The notes: generated by a model from the sequence alone, not told the origin. DNA of 64,000 nucleotides from Poriferisodalis sp965237655 (GCF_965237655.1 NZ_CBDEGB010000001.1:1240001-1304000); one strand, 5' to 3'. Positions 1-9,595 are shown, numbered from the stretch's first letter. A program made the numbers and translations.

Positions 1-52
1 CGCCGGCAGCGTCACTGCCGATGTTGCCCGTGACGTCGAGGCTCCCCACAGC

Positions 53-847
53 TTGAGCCCTTCAGGCGCGTCGACGTTTCGGCAGTGCGCGAGGCGCTGG
101 AAGCTCCGCTACATCGACAAGCTGCCGGACCCGCCCGGCGAGCCAGCGCTGCGCGGCACCTTCGTGCATCACGTGCTTGAGGAGTTGCTCGCGGTCGCAC
201 CCTTGCAGCGCACGCTCGAACGCGCGCGTGCCATCAGCCGGGACCTGTGGCCACAGTTGGCAGACGACCCCGACTTTGCGGCGCTGGAACTGCCGGCGGA
301 GAACGAACGCGCTTTTCGGTGGAATGCGTGGCGCGATATCGAGGGCTACTTCCAGCTGGTCGACCCCACACAGGTCGACGTGGTGGATCGCGAGCGCGAC
401 GTCCAGACGTCGCTGGAAGGGGTGCCCTTCCGGGGCATCGTGGATCTCGTGGACCGGGTGCCCGATGGGGTGCGCGTCACCGACTACAAGACGGGCCGTC
501 CGCCCGGGCAGCGCTTCGTCGACAGCCGGCTGTCGCAGGTCTGGCTGTATGCAGCTGCGCTTGAGACAGTGGGCAACGACGTCAGTGAGGTGCGGCTTCT
601 CTACCTAGGTGAGACAGGCTCGGGCCGCGACGACCGGAAGCCCACCGAGATCGCTCGTCCATTCGATCCGGATGCAGTCTCAGCGGCGGTCAACGAGCAC
701 AGCAGCACCTGGGATCGGATCGCCGAGGCCACAGCCTCCGGCCGCTTCGAACCCACTCCGGGCCCGCTGTGCAGTTGGTGCCCCTACCGCGACGACTGCC
801 CCGAAGGCCAACTCGAGCATCAGCGGAGGCACGGGCTGGCTGCGTGA
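53..847 (+). CDS. RecB-family PD-(D/E)XK nuclease with Fe-S cysteines
   Basis: Small stand-alone RecB/AddB-like nuclease of the PF12705 type. The nuclease core is visible as GIVDLVDRV (about residues 128-136) followed by VTDYKTGRP (142-150), matching the metal-binding Asp and the D-x-x-Y-K signature. Cys12 together with Cys240, Cys243 and Cys249 (CSWCPYRDDC) is the split four-cysteine arrangement that holds a 4Fe-4S cluster in AddB and Cas4 nucleases. It probably processes DNA ends in repair; a partner helicase is not visible. The TTG at 53 is the first start in the window, but the frame stays open to the left edge, so the true start may lie outside. The stop codon falls inside the first copy of an 18-bp direct repeat. 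Confidence 0.8.
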   Translation: MSPSGASTFRQCARRWKLRYIDKLPDPPGEPALRGTFVHHVLEELLAVAPLQRTLERARAISRDLWPQLADDPDFAALELPAENERAFRWNAWRDIEGYFQLVDPTQVDVVDRERDVQTSLEGVPFRGIVDLVDRVPDGVRVTDYKTGRPPGQRFVDSRLSQVWLYAAALETVGNDVSEVRLLYLGETGSGRDDRKPTEIARPFDPDAVSAAVNEHSSTWDRIAEATASGRFEPTPGPLCSWCPYRDDCPEGQLEHQRRHGLAA

Positions 848-884
848 GCCAGCCCGCATCTAGCTCGGCTGGCTGCGTGAGCCA
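834..884 (+). repeat. Short direct repeat, 18 bp, two copies 33 bp apart
   Basis: The string ggctggctgcgtgagcca occurs at 834-851 and again at 867-884. The first copy contains the stop codon of the nuclease gene, so the second looks like a local duplication of the gene's 3-prime end. No function is evident. Confidence 0.7.
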
Positions 885-941
885 CGCCCGGTTCGTTCGC
901 GCCATGCTGTAGGCCGACCTTGCGAACCGGGGAGCATCGAG

Positions 942-1745
942 ATGAATTACGAGCAGATCACCGTCACCGACCGCGACGACGTGCGGGTGCTGACGCTGAA
1001 TCGGCCCGAGAAGCTGAACGCGTGGACACCGCGCATGCATGCCGAGCTGACCCACGCCGTGCAGGCCGGCAACGACGACCCGTCTGTCGGCGCATTCGTC
1101 GTCACGGGAGCGGGTCGCGGCTTCTGTGCCGGCGCGGACATCGCTGAGGTCTTTGCCGCCCGGATCGCTGCTGCCGACGAAGCCGGCAGCAGCGTGGGCG
1201 AAGCAGCTGCCGAAGGTGATGCCGCTGCCGACGACTGGGTCCAGCTGGTGCGCGCATCCAAGCCCATGGTGGCGGCCATCAACGGCGCCTCAATCGGTAT
1301 CGGCCTCACCATGGTCCTGTCGATGGATTTCCTGGTTGCTCACAGCGAGGCAAAGCTGTCGTGCCGGTTCGTGAAGATGGGCGTCACGCCTGAGCTGGCG
1401 TCGTCGCACATCCTCATTCAGCGCTGCGGCTGGGGCGCGGCGTCAGATCTCGCTTTGTCCGGTCGGATTGTCACCGGGGCCGAGGCTGCCGAGATGGGCC
1501 TTGTCGACGAAGTCACCGATGGAGATGTGTTTGACGCGGCGCTCGCACGTGCGCGCAGCTACGCGGAGAATCCGCCCACCATGCTGCAGTTGACGAAGCA
1601 ACTGCTCTCCGACAACGGATCCGACACCGATCTGCGTGCGGTGCAGCGGCGGGAGCTGGAGGCGCTCAACGTGGCTCGCGCGTCTGACGACCATCGTGAG
1701 GCCGTCGCTGCTTTCCTCGAGAAGCGCCCGCCCAAGTTCCGGTGA
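942..1745 (+). CDS. Enoyl-CoA hydratase/isomerase family protein
   Basis: Crotonase-fold enzyme of usual length (267 aa). The oxyanion-hole segments are recognisable: TGAGRGFCAGADIAEV (about residues 56-71) and NGASIGIGLTMVLSMDF. The C-terminal helix ends in the common FLEKRPPKF motif. Family members hydrate or isomerise enoyl-CoA thioesters in fatty-acid or amino-acid breakdown. The segment following MGVTPELASS has Asp (ASDLALSG) where classical hydratases often carry the second catalytic Glu, so the exact reaction is uncertain. The ATG start has ggag about eight bases upstream. Confidence 0.85.
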   Translation: MNYEQITVTDRDDVRVLTLNRPEKLNAWTPRMHAELTHAVQAGNDDPSVGAFVVTGAGRGFCAGADIAEVFAARIAAADEAGSSVGEAAAEGDAAADDWVQLVRASKPMVAAINGASIGIGLTMVLSMDFLVAHSEAKLSCRFVKMGVTPELASSHILIQRCGWGAASDLALSGRIVTGAEAAEMGLVDEVTDGDVFDAALARARSYAENPPTMLQLTKQLLSDNGSDTDLRAVQRRELEALNVARASDDHREAVAAFLEKRPPKFR

Positions 1746-1803
1746 GCCGACATTGACAGGTCTCCGGCCCCCAGCAGTACCGGAACGCTGAGCCTCCAGA
1801 CCT

Positions 1804-2742
1804 ATGCCTGAGCTGCCGGAGGTCGAGGTCGTCCGGCGACAGCTGGAACGGCCGCTGCTCGGGCGTCAGATCGCCGAGGCCTGGGCACACCCATCGCCCA
1901 AGTTCGTCTCCGGTCCCGATGCGGTCGGCAGCGAGGTGGAGGCGCTGCGACGGCGCGGCAAGTACCTGATCGCAGAGCTGGACTGCGGGCGCGACCTGGT
2001 CGTGCATCTCGGCATGACGGGCCGGCTCTGTTTCGCCTGGCGCGCCGACGCTGCGGGTGCCCCACACGACAGTTCCCCTCAGACCTTGGCGGTCCGCCCC
2101 CTCGATGGGCCTGCAGCCGACGTGATGGGCGATGCCATCGGCGACGTCACGGCAGCCGGCAAGCTCGCGGAGCGATACTCCATCGGTCGGAGCGACCCGT
2201 ACGTGCGCGCCTGGTGGCACCTCGACAACGGCGAGGTGCTGTGCCTGCACGACGTCCGGCGATTCGGCCGGGTAGCGGTCTGCGACCGGGGCGACTACCG
2301 CGACCTGCCCACGCTTGCGGCGATGGGTCCCGAACCACTCGATCCCCGCTTCGATGCGGAAGCGTTCTGGCGGGCCAGCAGGCGATCCAGCCAGAGAATC
2401 AAGACGCAGCTGCTGAACCAGCGGCTGGTCGCCGGCATCGGCAACATCTACGCCGACGAGGCGCTCTTTCTGGCCCGCATCGACCCCTCAGCGCGCACGA
2501 TTTCGAAGCCGCGAGCCGAACGGCTGCTGGCGGCACTGCGGGACGTGCTCGTCGCCAGCATCGAGCGCGGCGGCAGCACGCTGCGCGACTACTACAGCCT
2601 CGAAGGCGCTGGCGACAATCAGAAGTACTTCGTCTGCTACGGCCGAGCAGGCGAACCGTGCGTGCGCTGCGGTACCGAAATGCGCCGCCGGGTGCTGGAT
2701 CAGCGTTCCAGCACCTGGTGCCCCAGCTGCCAGTACCGCTGA
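1804..2742 (+). CDS. mutM: Formamidopyrimidine-DNA glycosylase (MutM/Fpg)
   Basis: Base-excision repair glycosylase/AP lyase removing oxidised purines. It begins MPELPEVEVVRRQL, so Pro2 becomes the catalytic N-terminus; Lys53 in RRRGKYLI and the MTGRL loop follow. The helix-two-turn-helix segment NQRLVAGIGNIYADEALF and a C-terminal zinc finger (CVRCGTEM then CPSCQ) are intact. At 312 aa it is longer than usual: about 45 extra residues, rich in Asp, Ala and Pro, lie between the MTGRL loop and the DNGEVLCLHDVRRFGR strand (about residues 80-128). The likely pairing is with the repair nuclease upstream, though an enoyl-CoA hydratase gene intervenes. Confidence 0.93.
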   Translation: MPELPEVEVVRRQLERPLLGRQIAEAWAHPSPKFVSGPDAVGSEVEALRRRGKYLIAELDCGRDLVVHLGMTGRLCFAWRADAAGAPHDSSPQTLAVRPLDGPAADVMGDAIGDVTAAGKLAERYSIGRSDPYVRAWWHLDNGEVLCLHDVRRFGRVAVCDRGDYRDLPTLAAMGPEPLDPRFDAEAFWRASRRSSQRIKTQLLNQRLVAGIGNIYADEALFLARIDPSARTISKPRAERLLAALRDVLVASIERGGSTLRDYYSLEGAGDNQKYFVCYGRAGEPCVRCGTEMRRRVLDQRSSTWCPSCQYR

Positions 2743-2809
2743 CGCGCCATGCAGGGCTGCGTCTCAGGTGCATACTGGCGACACGCCCATCGTGCGATCG
2801 GGGGTCAGC

Positions 2810-3388
2810 GTGGACAACGAACTGTGGCGATGGGTCTGGGTCGCGGTCGCGATGGTCATGGGCATTGGCGAGATTTTTACCGCCGGCTTCTTTTTGCTTC
2901 CGTTCGCGATCGGCGGCGTGCTGGCCGCAGCCGCAGCGTGGCTCGACCTTTCCGGCGCCGTCCAGTGGCTGCTCTTCTTCGGCGGCACCGGCGCGTCGAT
3001 GCTGGTGCTGCGACGATTCATGGGCCACCAGGACAGCCCTGACGATCTTCCGGTCGGCGCGTACCGCTATATCGGCATGGAGGCTCGGGTCATCGAAGAC
3101 ATCGACATCGTCGAGAACACGGGCCGCGTCCGAGTCGAGTCCGACGAATGGCGAGCCGTCACCGATACCGGTCCGGTGAAAGAGGGATCCTTGGTGCGAG
3201 TCACCGCGATTCGAGGCACCAAGCTCCTGGTCGAATTCGCCGAGTCACCGCCGCCCGATTATGTGCCGCACGGTGCGGCCTCGGAGCCGGCTTCGGTTGC
3301 CGAGGCGGCTTCGGAAGGCGACGTGAGTGATGCAGACGCCGCCGAAGGCACACAAGACGACGAGACCCCGTCTCCAAGGAGCGAGTGA
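2810..3388 (+). CDS. NfeD-like membrane protein
   Basis: Two or three hydrophobic segments at the N-terminus (WVWVAVAMVMGIGEIF, FLLPFAIGGVLAAAAAW and WLLFFGGTGASML) are followed by a soluble beta-barrel (OB) domain around GMEARVIEDID to GTKLLVEF, and then an Ala/Glu-rich tail. This is the short NfeD architecture. The gene ends with TGA overlapping the ATG of the band-7 protein, the classic nfeD-SPFH operon, and the two products are thought to act together in membrane microdomains. I chose the GTG at 2810 because ggggg lies just upstream; a GTG at 2768 would add 14 residues. Confidence 0.85.
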   Translation: MDNELWRWVWVAVAMVMGIGEIFTAGFFLLPFAIGGVLAAAAAWLDLSGAVQWLLFFGGTGASMLVLRRFMGHQDSPDDLPVGAYRYIGMEARVIEDIDIVENTGRVRVESDEWRAVTDTGPVKEGSLVRVTAIRGTKLLVEFAESPPPDYVPHGAASEPASVAEAASEGDVSDADAAEGTQDDETPSPRSE

Positions 3389-4344
3389 TGGACAACATCG
3401 ACGCAGGAGTGATCCTCCTGGCAATCATCGCACTGGCGATATTCGTCATTGCAGCGAAGGGCCTGCGCATCGTGCGGCCATTCGAACAGGGTCTCATCGA
3501 GAATCTTGGCAAGTACCGCACGACGGTCGATCCCGGTCTGCGCTTTGTGATCCCCTTCATCCAGCGCATGCTCAAGGTGGATATGCGCGAGCAAGTGGTG
3601 GACGTGCCGCCCCAGGAGGTCATCACCAAGGACAACGTGGCGGTGACCGTCGACGCTGTCATCTACTACGAGCCGACCGACCCGGTGAAGTTGAAGTACG
3701 CGGTGGGCAGCTTCATCATCGCCGTGACGAAGCTGGCGCAGACCAATCTCCGCAACGTGATTGGTGACCTGCAGCTTGACGATGCGCTGGTGTCGCGCGA
3801 GATCATCAACTCCAAGCTGCGCCAGATTCTCGACGACGCCACCGACAAGTGGGGCACTCGGGTGGTGCGCGTCGAGATCCAGCGGATCGAACCACCTCCC
3901 GACGTCACCCAAGCGATGCACCGTCAGATGAAGGCCGAACGTGACCGCCGCGCGGTCGTCACTGAGGCCGAGGGCGAGAAGCGCTCTGCGATCCTGCAGG
4001 CCGAGGGCGTGAAGCAGTCCCAGATCCTGCGTGCCGAGGGCGAGGCTGAGGCCATCAAGCGGGTGGCGGAGGCTGACAAGTACCAGAAGCTCACGGTCGC
4101 CGAAGGCGAGGGCCAGGCCATCGAGCGGGTGTTCTTGGCCATTCACAATGGCGATCCGACCGACGACCTGATCGCCATCAAGTACCTCGAGGCGCTGCAA
4201 GGCGTTGCGAACGGTCAGGCCACCAAGATCTTCCTGCCGCTCGATACCAGCGGAGTGCTCGGCGCCGTGGCAGCAATGGGCGAGATGTTCCGTGAGAGCA
4301 GCGCTTCGGCAAGCGGCTCGAACGGCGCCCCGGCCGGCGAGTAG
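3388..4344 (+). CDS. SPFH/band 7 (stomatin/flotillin-like) membrane protein
   Basis: An N-terminal transmembrane helix (VILLAIIALAIFVIAAKG) is followed by a canonical band-7 domain: RPFEQGLIENLGKYRTTVDPG, VDMREQVVDVPPQEVITKDN and YYEPTDPVKLKY. A long Glu/Ala-rich coiled coil (EAEGEKRSAILQAEG, then GEAEAIKRVAEA) follows. It resembles QmcA/stomatin proteins that form oligomeric rings in membrane microdomains and hold membrane proteases. Its start overlaps the nfeD stop, with aagga seven bases upstream. A GTG one codon earlier is possible but less well placed. Confidence 0.92.
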   Translation: MDNIDAGVILLAIIALAIFVIAAKGLRIVRPFEQGLIENLGKYRTTVDPGLRFVIPFIQRMLKVDMREQVVDVPPQEVITKDNVAVTVDAVIYYEPTDPVKLKYAVGSFIIAVTKLAQTNLRNVIGDLQLDDALVSREIINSKLRQILDDATDKWGTRVVRVEIQRIEPPPDVTQAMHRQMKAERDRRAVVTEAEGEKRSAILQAEGVKQSQILRAEGEAEAIKRVAEADKYQKLTVAEGEGQAIERVFLAIHNGDPTDDLIAIKYLEALQGVANGQATKIFLPLDTSGVLGAVAAMGEMFRESSASASGSNGAPAGE

Positions 4345-4376
4345 CCCCCTAAGACAGTCGACCTGACCTAAGACGG

Positions 4377-7349
4377 GTGAGCAATTCGAGGTCGCTGGCC
4401 ACTGCGGATGACGTGACGCCGCGTGTGCGGCAATACGTTGTGCTCGACATCGAGACGATGCCGTTGGTGGGCCTCGGCCCCAATCAAGACATCCGCGAGA
4501 TCGGCGCACACCGAGTCGAAGTCCTGGCGGACGGCAGGCATTCCGTGCATCCGGATGTATTCCACCGCTTGGTACGCAGCGAGTTCGTTGGCACAGCTCC
4601 CGACACGGGATCCGTTCCGTGCACAGCGGTGGACACTGTCTCCGCCAATCTGAGCGCCGGCTTGGTTGCCTGCCGGGACGCACTCCTGGACTTGGCGCAG
4701 TACTGCATCGGAAGTCCCGTGGTCGCTCACAACGGGCGGCTTCACGATTTTGCCGTGCTCGATGAAGCCTGTCGCCGCTGCGATGTCGCAGCGCTTCACG
4801 ACGACCGGCTCGACAGCTTGGATCTTGCTCACCTAGCTGCTCCGCGGGTGGGAAGCGAGATGAGGCCGAACGCCGACGGGTCGGTGCCACCGGCGAGTCG
4901 CAGTGTTGACGATCTTACGGCGTGGCTCGGTGTTGCTGTTCGGCCTTCGGAGCGGCATCGGGCCGTTCCTGATGCGCAGCTGACGGCGGTGCTGATCGAG
5001 CGGATGCTGAAGATGATCTCCGACCCGTCGCCGGCACGCCGGCTGCAGCGCTGGATCCTGCACGCTGGCCAGCATCCGTGGGCGCGCTTCATGGAGGCAC
5101 CGCCTGCTGGCACGTCTGTGATCGATTGCTTGAGAAGTGCTGAGGCACGTCGTCTCGCAACAATGGGCGGGCAGCCGAGCGCCGCCGACATGGATCATGT
5201 GATGCGCGACGCCAAGGGCAACGCGGCAAACGCCGAACCCGTGGTAACGCTCGATGAAGCGGCGGTTCTGGCGCCGTTGAGCCCCGGCGGGGTACTCGTC
5301 ACCGGCGATGGCCGTGCCTACAGATCCCAGCAACGCGAGATGGCCACTGCGGTGCTCAGGTCGCTCGCTGACGGTTTCGGCGTCAACAATGAAGACTCGG
5401 CTGCCCGGACGCGACGACTGGCGGTCGAAGCGCCGACTGGCACGGGCAAGACGTTGGCATATCTGGTGCCTGCGGTGGCATGTGCGCAAGCGCGAGGGCA
5501 CCCGGTTGCGATTGCGACGCACTCCAAGGTGCTGCAGGATCAACTCCTCACCGACATCGAGCTCTACCGCAGGGCTGTTGGCGACGTCCGATGGGTGCTG
5601 CTCAAAGGCATCGCCAACTACGTTTCCGTCGCCTACCTTGACGCAGCCATCGGAGCCGGACCCGACGGACCGATCGAAGCGCTCGGTCTGGCAGTGATGA
5701 CCGGGTGGGCCGCTCAGACAGTCACCGGCGACTGGGATGACTTGAGCATCTCGCAGCTCGAAATCGCTTGGCCGCAGCTCGTGGCCCTGCGATCGCGCCT
5801 GAGCGTGGACGAAGTACGTGAATTCGCCGCTGACGACGCCGATCGCATGTGCTTCTATCGCCGCGCACTCGCCGGCATTTCCTCGGCGGACATCGTGGTC
5901 GCCAACCACGCCGTGCTCGCGACGCTCGGCAGGCTCGTCGAGGAGGTGTCGCATGTCATCGTCGACGAAGGCCACAACCTCGAAGAAGCCGCGACGAGTG
6001 CGCTGACCGAGACCATGGGCGGCGCGGCGCTCGCCGTGTTGTTCGACTGCGTCGCGCACGTCGACAGCGGTGCCGGCGTGCTGCGTCGATACTCGGTGGC
6101 AGCCTCGGATGACTCGTCAGCTGAGCAAATCGCCGCGGCTCTGGATGCCTTGACACAGTGCCGTGAGGCGCTGGCAGATCTGGATCGATGCATCGTCGAC
6201 TACATACGAGGTCGCACAGAGGTGACCGTCGAGGCGGCCGCAAGCTTCGGAGTCTCGCACCGGCTGAGGCCCGGACTCGATACCAGTCGGGCAGAATTCG
6301 CGCCCGCACGCCGAGCAGCGCGGGCACTGTCCGAACGTCTGCGGCGGCTGAGCGGATGCATGGCATTGGAGCCGCCCGCATCTGCGCTTGGAAGCGTTCG
6401 TTGGCGTCACATCGAGTCAGAGCTGGGCTGTATTAGTCGTCAGGCGCGAACTGCAGCCGAAGTGCTCGCCGACACCACATCGGCACGGGACGACAACAGC
6501 TGGATCAGCATTGTCGATCTCCGTTGTCGCAGGCCTGTCGACAGCGGCAAGACAACTTGGGAGTGGTCGATGCGACGGGTGCCGGTGTCCGTTGACGAAC
6601 ACTTGCGCGCAAAGTGGGAAGAACTGGATTCGGTCGTGCTGACCTCGGCCACTCTGCGCGTCGACGGCGAGTTCTCCTTCGTGCTCGAGCGGATCGGGTT
6701 GTCCGATGCCCAGCGACTCGCCTTGCAGACGCCGTTCGAGAATCTCTCACAGAACGAGCTCCTGGTGCTTCCACGCCACTTGCCGGTGCCCCGCGGAGGA
6801 TCGATGGCGGAGTTCACCAAGGCAGAGGCCGACGAGATCGCGCGCCTTGTTCTGGTCGCACGCGGTCGGACACTCGCGCTGTTCACCGCCTCGGCTCGCA
6901 TGGCACATGCACGCGACCATCTCTGGCGCGTGCCCGAGCTCCGGTTGCACGGACTTGGTGTGATGTGCCAGGGCGATGCCCCATCGGGCGAGCTTGTGGA
7001 GCGGATGCGTACCGACGCATCGTCGAGCCTGCTAGCCACGCGCTCGTTCTGGGAAGGCGTGAATGTGCCCGGCGAAGCGCTGAGCCTGTTGATCATCGAA
7101 AAGTTGCCGTTTGCTGCGCTCGGAGATCCGGTGGTGGCGGCACGCATGGCCGAACTTGAACGCCGCGGAGAGGATGCCTTTAGCCGCTATCTCGTGCCCG
7201 AGGCCGTGCTTCGATTCACACAGGCAGTCGGCCGCTTGGTGCGAACGGAGTCGGACCGTGGCGTGTGCGTCGTGCTTGACAAACGGATTCGAGGCAGCGC
7301 GCCGTATGCCAGCGCCTTCCTGGACTCGCTGCCCGGCCGCCGTCAATAG
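4377..7349 (+). CDS. DinG-like helicase fused to DnaQ-type 3'-5' exonuclease
   Basis: A 990-aa two-domain protein. The N-terminus is a DEDDh exonuclease: VVLDIETMP (Asp24, Glu26), SPVVAHNGRLHDFAVLDEA, and a third motif with His and Asp in HRAVPDAQL. The C-terminal part is an XPD/DinG superfamily 2 helicase with Walker A APTGTGKT (about 352), VIVDEGHN (about 528), TRSFWEGVNVPG, and motif VI QAVGRLVRTESDRG (about 948). Between motifs I and II only one cysteine (RMCFYRRAL) remains, so the four-cysteine iron-sulfur domain of E. coli DinG/XPD is absent, as in B. subtilis-type DinG. Probable repair or anti-invader nuclease-helicase. It is the first of three consecutive helicase genes. Confidence 0.88.
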   Translation: MSNSRSLATADDVTPRVRQYVVLDIETMPLVGLGPNQDIREIGAHRVEVLADGRHSVHPDVFHRLVRSEFVGTAPDTGSVPCTAVDTVSANLSAGLVACRDALLDLAQYCIGSPVVAHNGRLHDFAVLDEACRRCDVAALHDDRLDSLDLAHLAAPRVGSEMRPNADGSVPPASRSVDDLTAWLGVAVRPSERHRAVPDAQLTAVLIERMLKMISDPSPARRLQRWILHAGQHPWARFMEAPPAGTSVIDCLRSAEARRLATMGGQPSAADMDHVMRDAKGNAANAEPVVTLDEAAVLAPLSPGGVLVTGDGRAYRSQQREMATAVLRSLADGFGVNNEDSAARTRRLAVEAPTGTGKTLAYLVPAVACAQARGHPVAIATHSKVLQDQLLTDIELYRRAVGDVRWVLLKGIANYVSVAYLDAAIGAGPDGPIEALGLAVMTGWAAQTVTGDWDDLSISQLEIAWPQLVALRSRLSVDEVREFAADDADRMCFYRRALAGISSADIVVANHAVLATLGRLVEEVSHVIVDEGHNLEEAATSALTETMGGAALAVLFDCVAHVDSGAGVLRRYSVAASDDSSAEQIAAALDALTQCREALADLDRCIVDYIRGRTEVTVEAAASFGVSHRLRPGLDTSRAEFAPARRAARALSERLRRLSGCMALEPPASALGSVRWRHIESELGCISRQARTAAEVLADTTSARDDNSWISIVDLRCRRPVDSGKTTWEWSMRRVPVSVDEHLRAKWEELDSVVLTSATLRVDGEFSFVLERIGLSDAQRLALQTPFENLSQNELLVLPRHLPVPRGGSMAEFTKAEADEIARLVLVARGRTLALFTASARMAHARDHLWRVPELRLHGLGVMCQGDAPSGELVERMRTDASSSLLATRSFWEGVNVPGEALSLLIIEKLPFAALGDPVVAARMAELERRGEDAFSRYLVPEAVLRFTQAVGRLVRTESDRGVCVVLDKRIRGSAPYASAFLDSLPGRRQ

Positions 7350-7396
7350 ACCGACCTCGAACGGCGAGCGCGGCCTACGCAGCGGTCGCCCAGCAC

Positions 7397-9595
7397 TTGG
7401 GACTCCCATATGGCGCACCCGGCGAAGCGGAGCTGCGAGCACTGCCATCCTCCGACCCGTGGCGAGAGCTCGAAACGTTGTCAGACGCGCAGGATGCTGC
7501 AACCCGAACGGAGAATCTTGACGAACTACTGGAGCGGGCGCGTAAGTTGCTTGGCTTCGATGAATGGCGTCCGGGCCAGCGAGAAGTGATGCGCAGCTTC
7601 GCAGAGGGCCACGACACGCTGGCGGTGATGCCCACCGGAGCTGGCAAGTCGCTCACGTACCAGTTGCCGGCAATGCTGCGTCCGGGTCTGACACTGGTCG
7701 TGTCTCCGTTGGTGGCGCTGATGCGCGATCAGGTCGAGGGTCTGCGCGAACGCGGGTTGACCCGAGTGGCGGAACTGCGTTCGGGTCAGAGTCAAGGTGA
7801 GCAAGCTGAGGTGCTGCGGCGCGCTCGCGACGGCGAGTACAAGCTGCTCTACGTTTCCCCAGAACGGTTGTGGTCAAGCCGCCTACGACAAGCATTGGCT
7901 GACGTCGAGATCTCAGCCGTGGCAATCGACGAGGCGCACTGCGTCTCCCAATGGGGCCATAGCTTCCGCCCCGAATACCGAGCCATCGCCGAAGCGCTGC
8001 GTGAGCTGTCGCCTTTGCGGCGCCCGACGGTGTTGGCGGTGACAGCCACGGGCACTCGCGAGGTCACCGAAGACATCGTGGCGTGCCTCGGCATCGGGGG
8101 CACGGCACGCAGGCACGAAGTGGACCCTGACCGCAAAGAGCTCCTTTACTTCGTCGAGGACTGTGACTCGCTTGACGACCGCGATGTTGTCGTGATGCGG
8201 ATCGCCGAGGCGTACCGGCTTCGAGCGATGATTGTCTATGTGCCGAGCCGAGCGACGGCGGTACGCCTGTCAGAGCTCTTGCGACTCGACGGTCACACGG
8301 TACGTCCGTATCACGGCGGCATGTCGACGGCGCAACGCGTGCACACCGAGGAAGCCTTCCGTGCGGGGGAGATCGACATCGTTATCGGCACTAACGCATT
8401 CGGCTTGGGCATCGACAAGCCTGACGTGGAGGTGGTCGTCCATCTCGAGATGCCCGCGTCGGTCGAGAGTTACGTGCAAGAGGTGGGGCGAGCGGCGCGA
8501 GGCGCCACCGATGGCAGCGGACCGAGCTTCGGACGCTGCATCCTGTTGAGGACACCCGGTGACTGTGGCGTGCACGAGTCATTCGTCAGGGACGCAGCGC
8601 CCAGTTCGGACACGGTGAAGCAGCACTGGAGGTCGTTGGAGATCGCCGGTGAGCGCACCGGTGGGCCGGTAGCGCTGACCCGGGTCAACGAGGACCGCCG
8701 CGCTGCTATGGACAGGGACAGCAGTCACCTCGAGCTGGCTGCGCATCTGCTGGTTGAGCAGGGGTGCGCTCAGCGCGTCGAGGACATGATCGAAGAAGGC
8801 ATCGTTCGAGTCCTGCCCGGTGCGGCTCAGCTTCACCGTTCCGAGAGTGGCCCAGGAAGGCTGAGCGAGGATGCGCGCGAGATCCTGAAGTCGCTCGAGG
8901 GAGTGAGCGAGCGGTCCTTCGGCATTCGCTCTTGGGCGGCGGAGCTGGGCTGGTCGTCACCGCGCAGACTCGAACGAGCGCTGATTGACCTCAGTCATGC
9001 CGAGGCCCTCGAACTGACGGCATGGCAGGTCTCGCCACTGTGGCGGCGCGTCCCCGGGAGCACTCCGGACTTCGCGGCAATCGGCGCATCACTCGAGCAG
9101 CGCAGGCGTGCCGTTCGCAATCTCAGCGACATGGCGAAGCGCTATCGAGATAACCGCCACGACTGCCGCCGTCGAGTGTTGCTCGAATATCTCGGTGCGG
9201 CCGAAGCGTCGAGCTGTCATGCGTGCGATGTGTGCAGAGGCGATCTTGAACGACCGTGGGAACAGGTCGTGATCTCTCGCCAGCACATTGACAAAGCCGT
9301 TGACGCGGCGACCGTCATATTGGAGATCGCGGGAGAGGTGCCGCCGGGCGATCCGAACCGCCGGTCGCCGTCGCGGCGCAACATCGAACGGTGCCTGGCT
9401 GGCGAGTCCGGCGAGGGCACCCGCAACGAACTCCCGCTTCCGCTGCGCACACACCGGCTGTACGGCCGTCTCGCTGCGCTCGGGGGGCGCGGAGTGCGGC
9501 GCGAGATCGATCGCCTCTTGCGCGCAGGCCAGCTACGCATCGAGCGCATCGAGGAACAGCGCGTAAGTTGGGAAGCGCTGCGCGTCGCGTCGTAG
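7397..9595 (+). CDS. recQ: ATP-dependent DNA helicase RecQ
   Basis: Superfamily 2 3'-5' helicase. Motifs include FDEWRPGQREVMRSF (motif 0), MPTGAGKSLTYQLP (Walker A, about residue 79), DEAHCVSQWGHSFRPEY (about 178, RecQ-specific) and GLGIDKPDVEVVVH. The arginine-finger region reads QEVGRAARGATDG, with Ala where many RecQs have Gly. A RecQ-Ct zinc site follows (CRRRVLLEYLG then CHACDVC). The C-terminus is an unrecognised extension of roughly 120 residues rather than a clear HRDC domain. The TTG start at 7397 lies 47 bases after the DinG-like gene. Probably recombination or repair. Confidence 0.9.
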   Translation: MGLPYGAPGEAELRALPSSDPWRELETLSDAQDAATRTENLDELLERARKLLGFDEWRPGQREVMRSFAEGHDTLAVMPTGAGKSLTYQLPAMLRPGLTLVVSPLVALMRDQVEGLRERGLTRVAELRSGQSQGEQAEVLRRARDGEYKLLYVSPERLWSSRLRQALADVEISAVAIDEAHCVSQWGHSFRPEYRAIAEALRELSPLRRPTVLAVTATGTREVTEDIVACLGIGGTARRHEVDPDRKELLYFVEDCDSLDDRDVVVMRIAEAYRLRAMIVYVPSRATAVRLSELLRLDGHTVRPYHGGMSTAQRVHTEEAFRAGEIDIVIGTNAFGLGIDKPDVEVVVHLEMPASVESYVQEVGRAARGATDGSGPSFGRCILLRTPGDCGVHESFVRDAAPSSDTVKQHWRSLEIAGERTGGPVALTRVNEDRRAAMDRDSSHLELAAHLLVEQGCAQRVEDMIEEGIVRVLPGAAQLHRSESGPGRLSEDAREILKSLEGVSERSFGIRSWAAELGWSSPRRLERALIDLSHAEALELTAWQVSPLWRRVPGSTPDFAAIGASLEQRRRAVRNLSDMAKRYRDNRHDCRRRVLLEYLGAAEASSCHACDVCRGDLERPWEQVVISRQHIDKAVDAATVILEIAGEVPPGDPNRRSPSRRNIERCLAGESGEGTRNELPLPLRTHRLYGRLAALGGRGVRREIDRLLRAGQLRIERIEEQRVSWEALRVAS

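Noticed and set aside
49..1055. CRISPR-associated Cas4 for the first gene
   Set aside because: The cysteine pattern fits Cas4/AddB-type nucleases, but no cas genes or repeats are anywhere in the window.
3259..4890. 543-codon open frame on the minus strand across the SPFH gene
   Set aside because: Antisense to a clear band-7 gene and the following exonuclease-helicase; composition is an artefact of GC-rich codons and matches no family.
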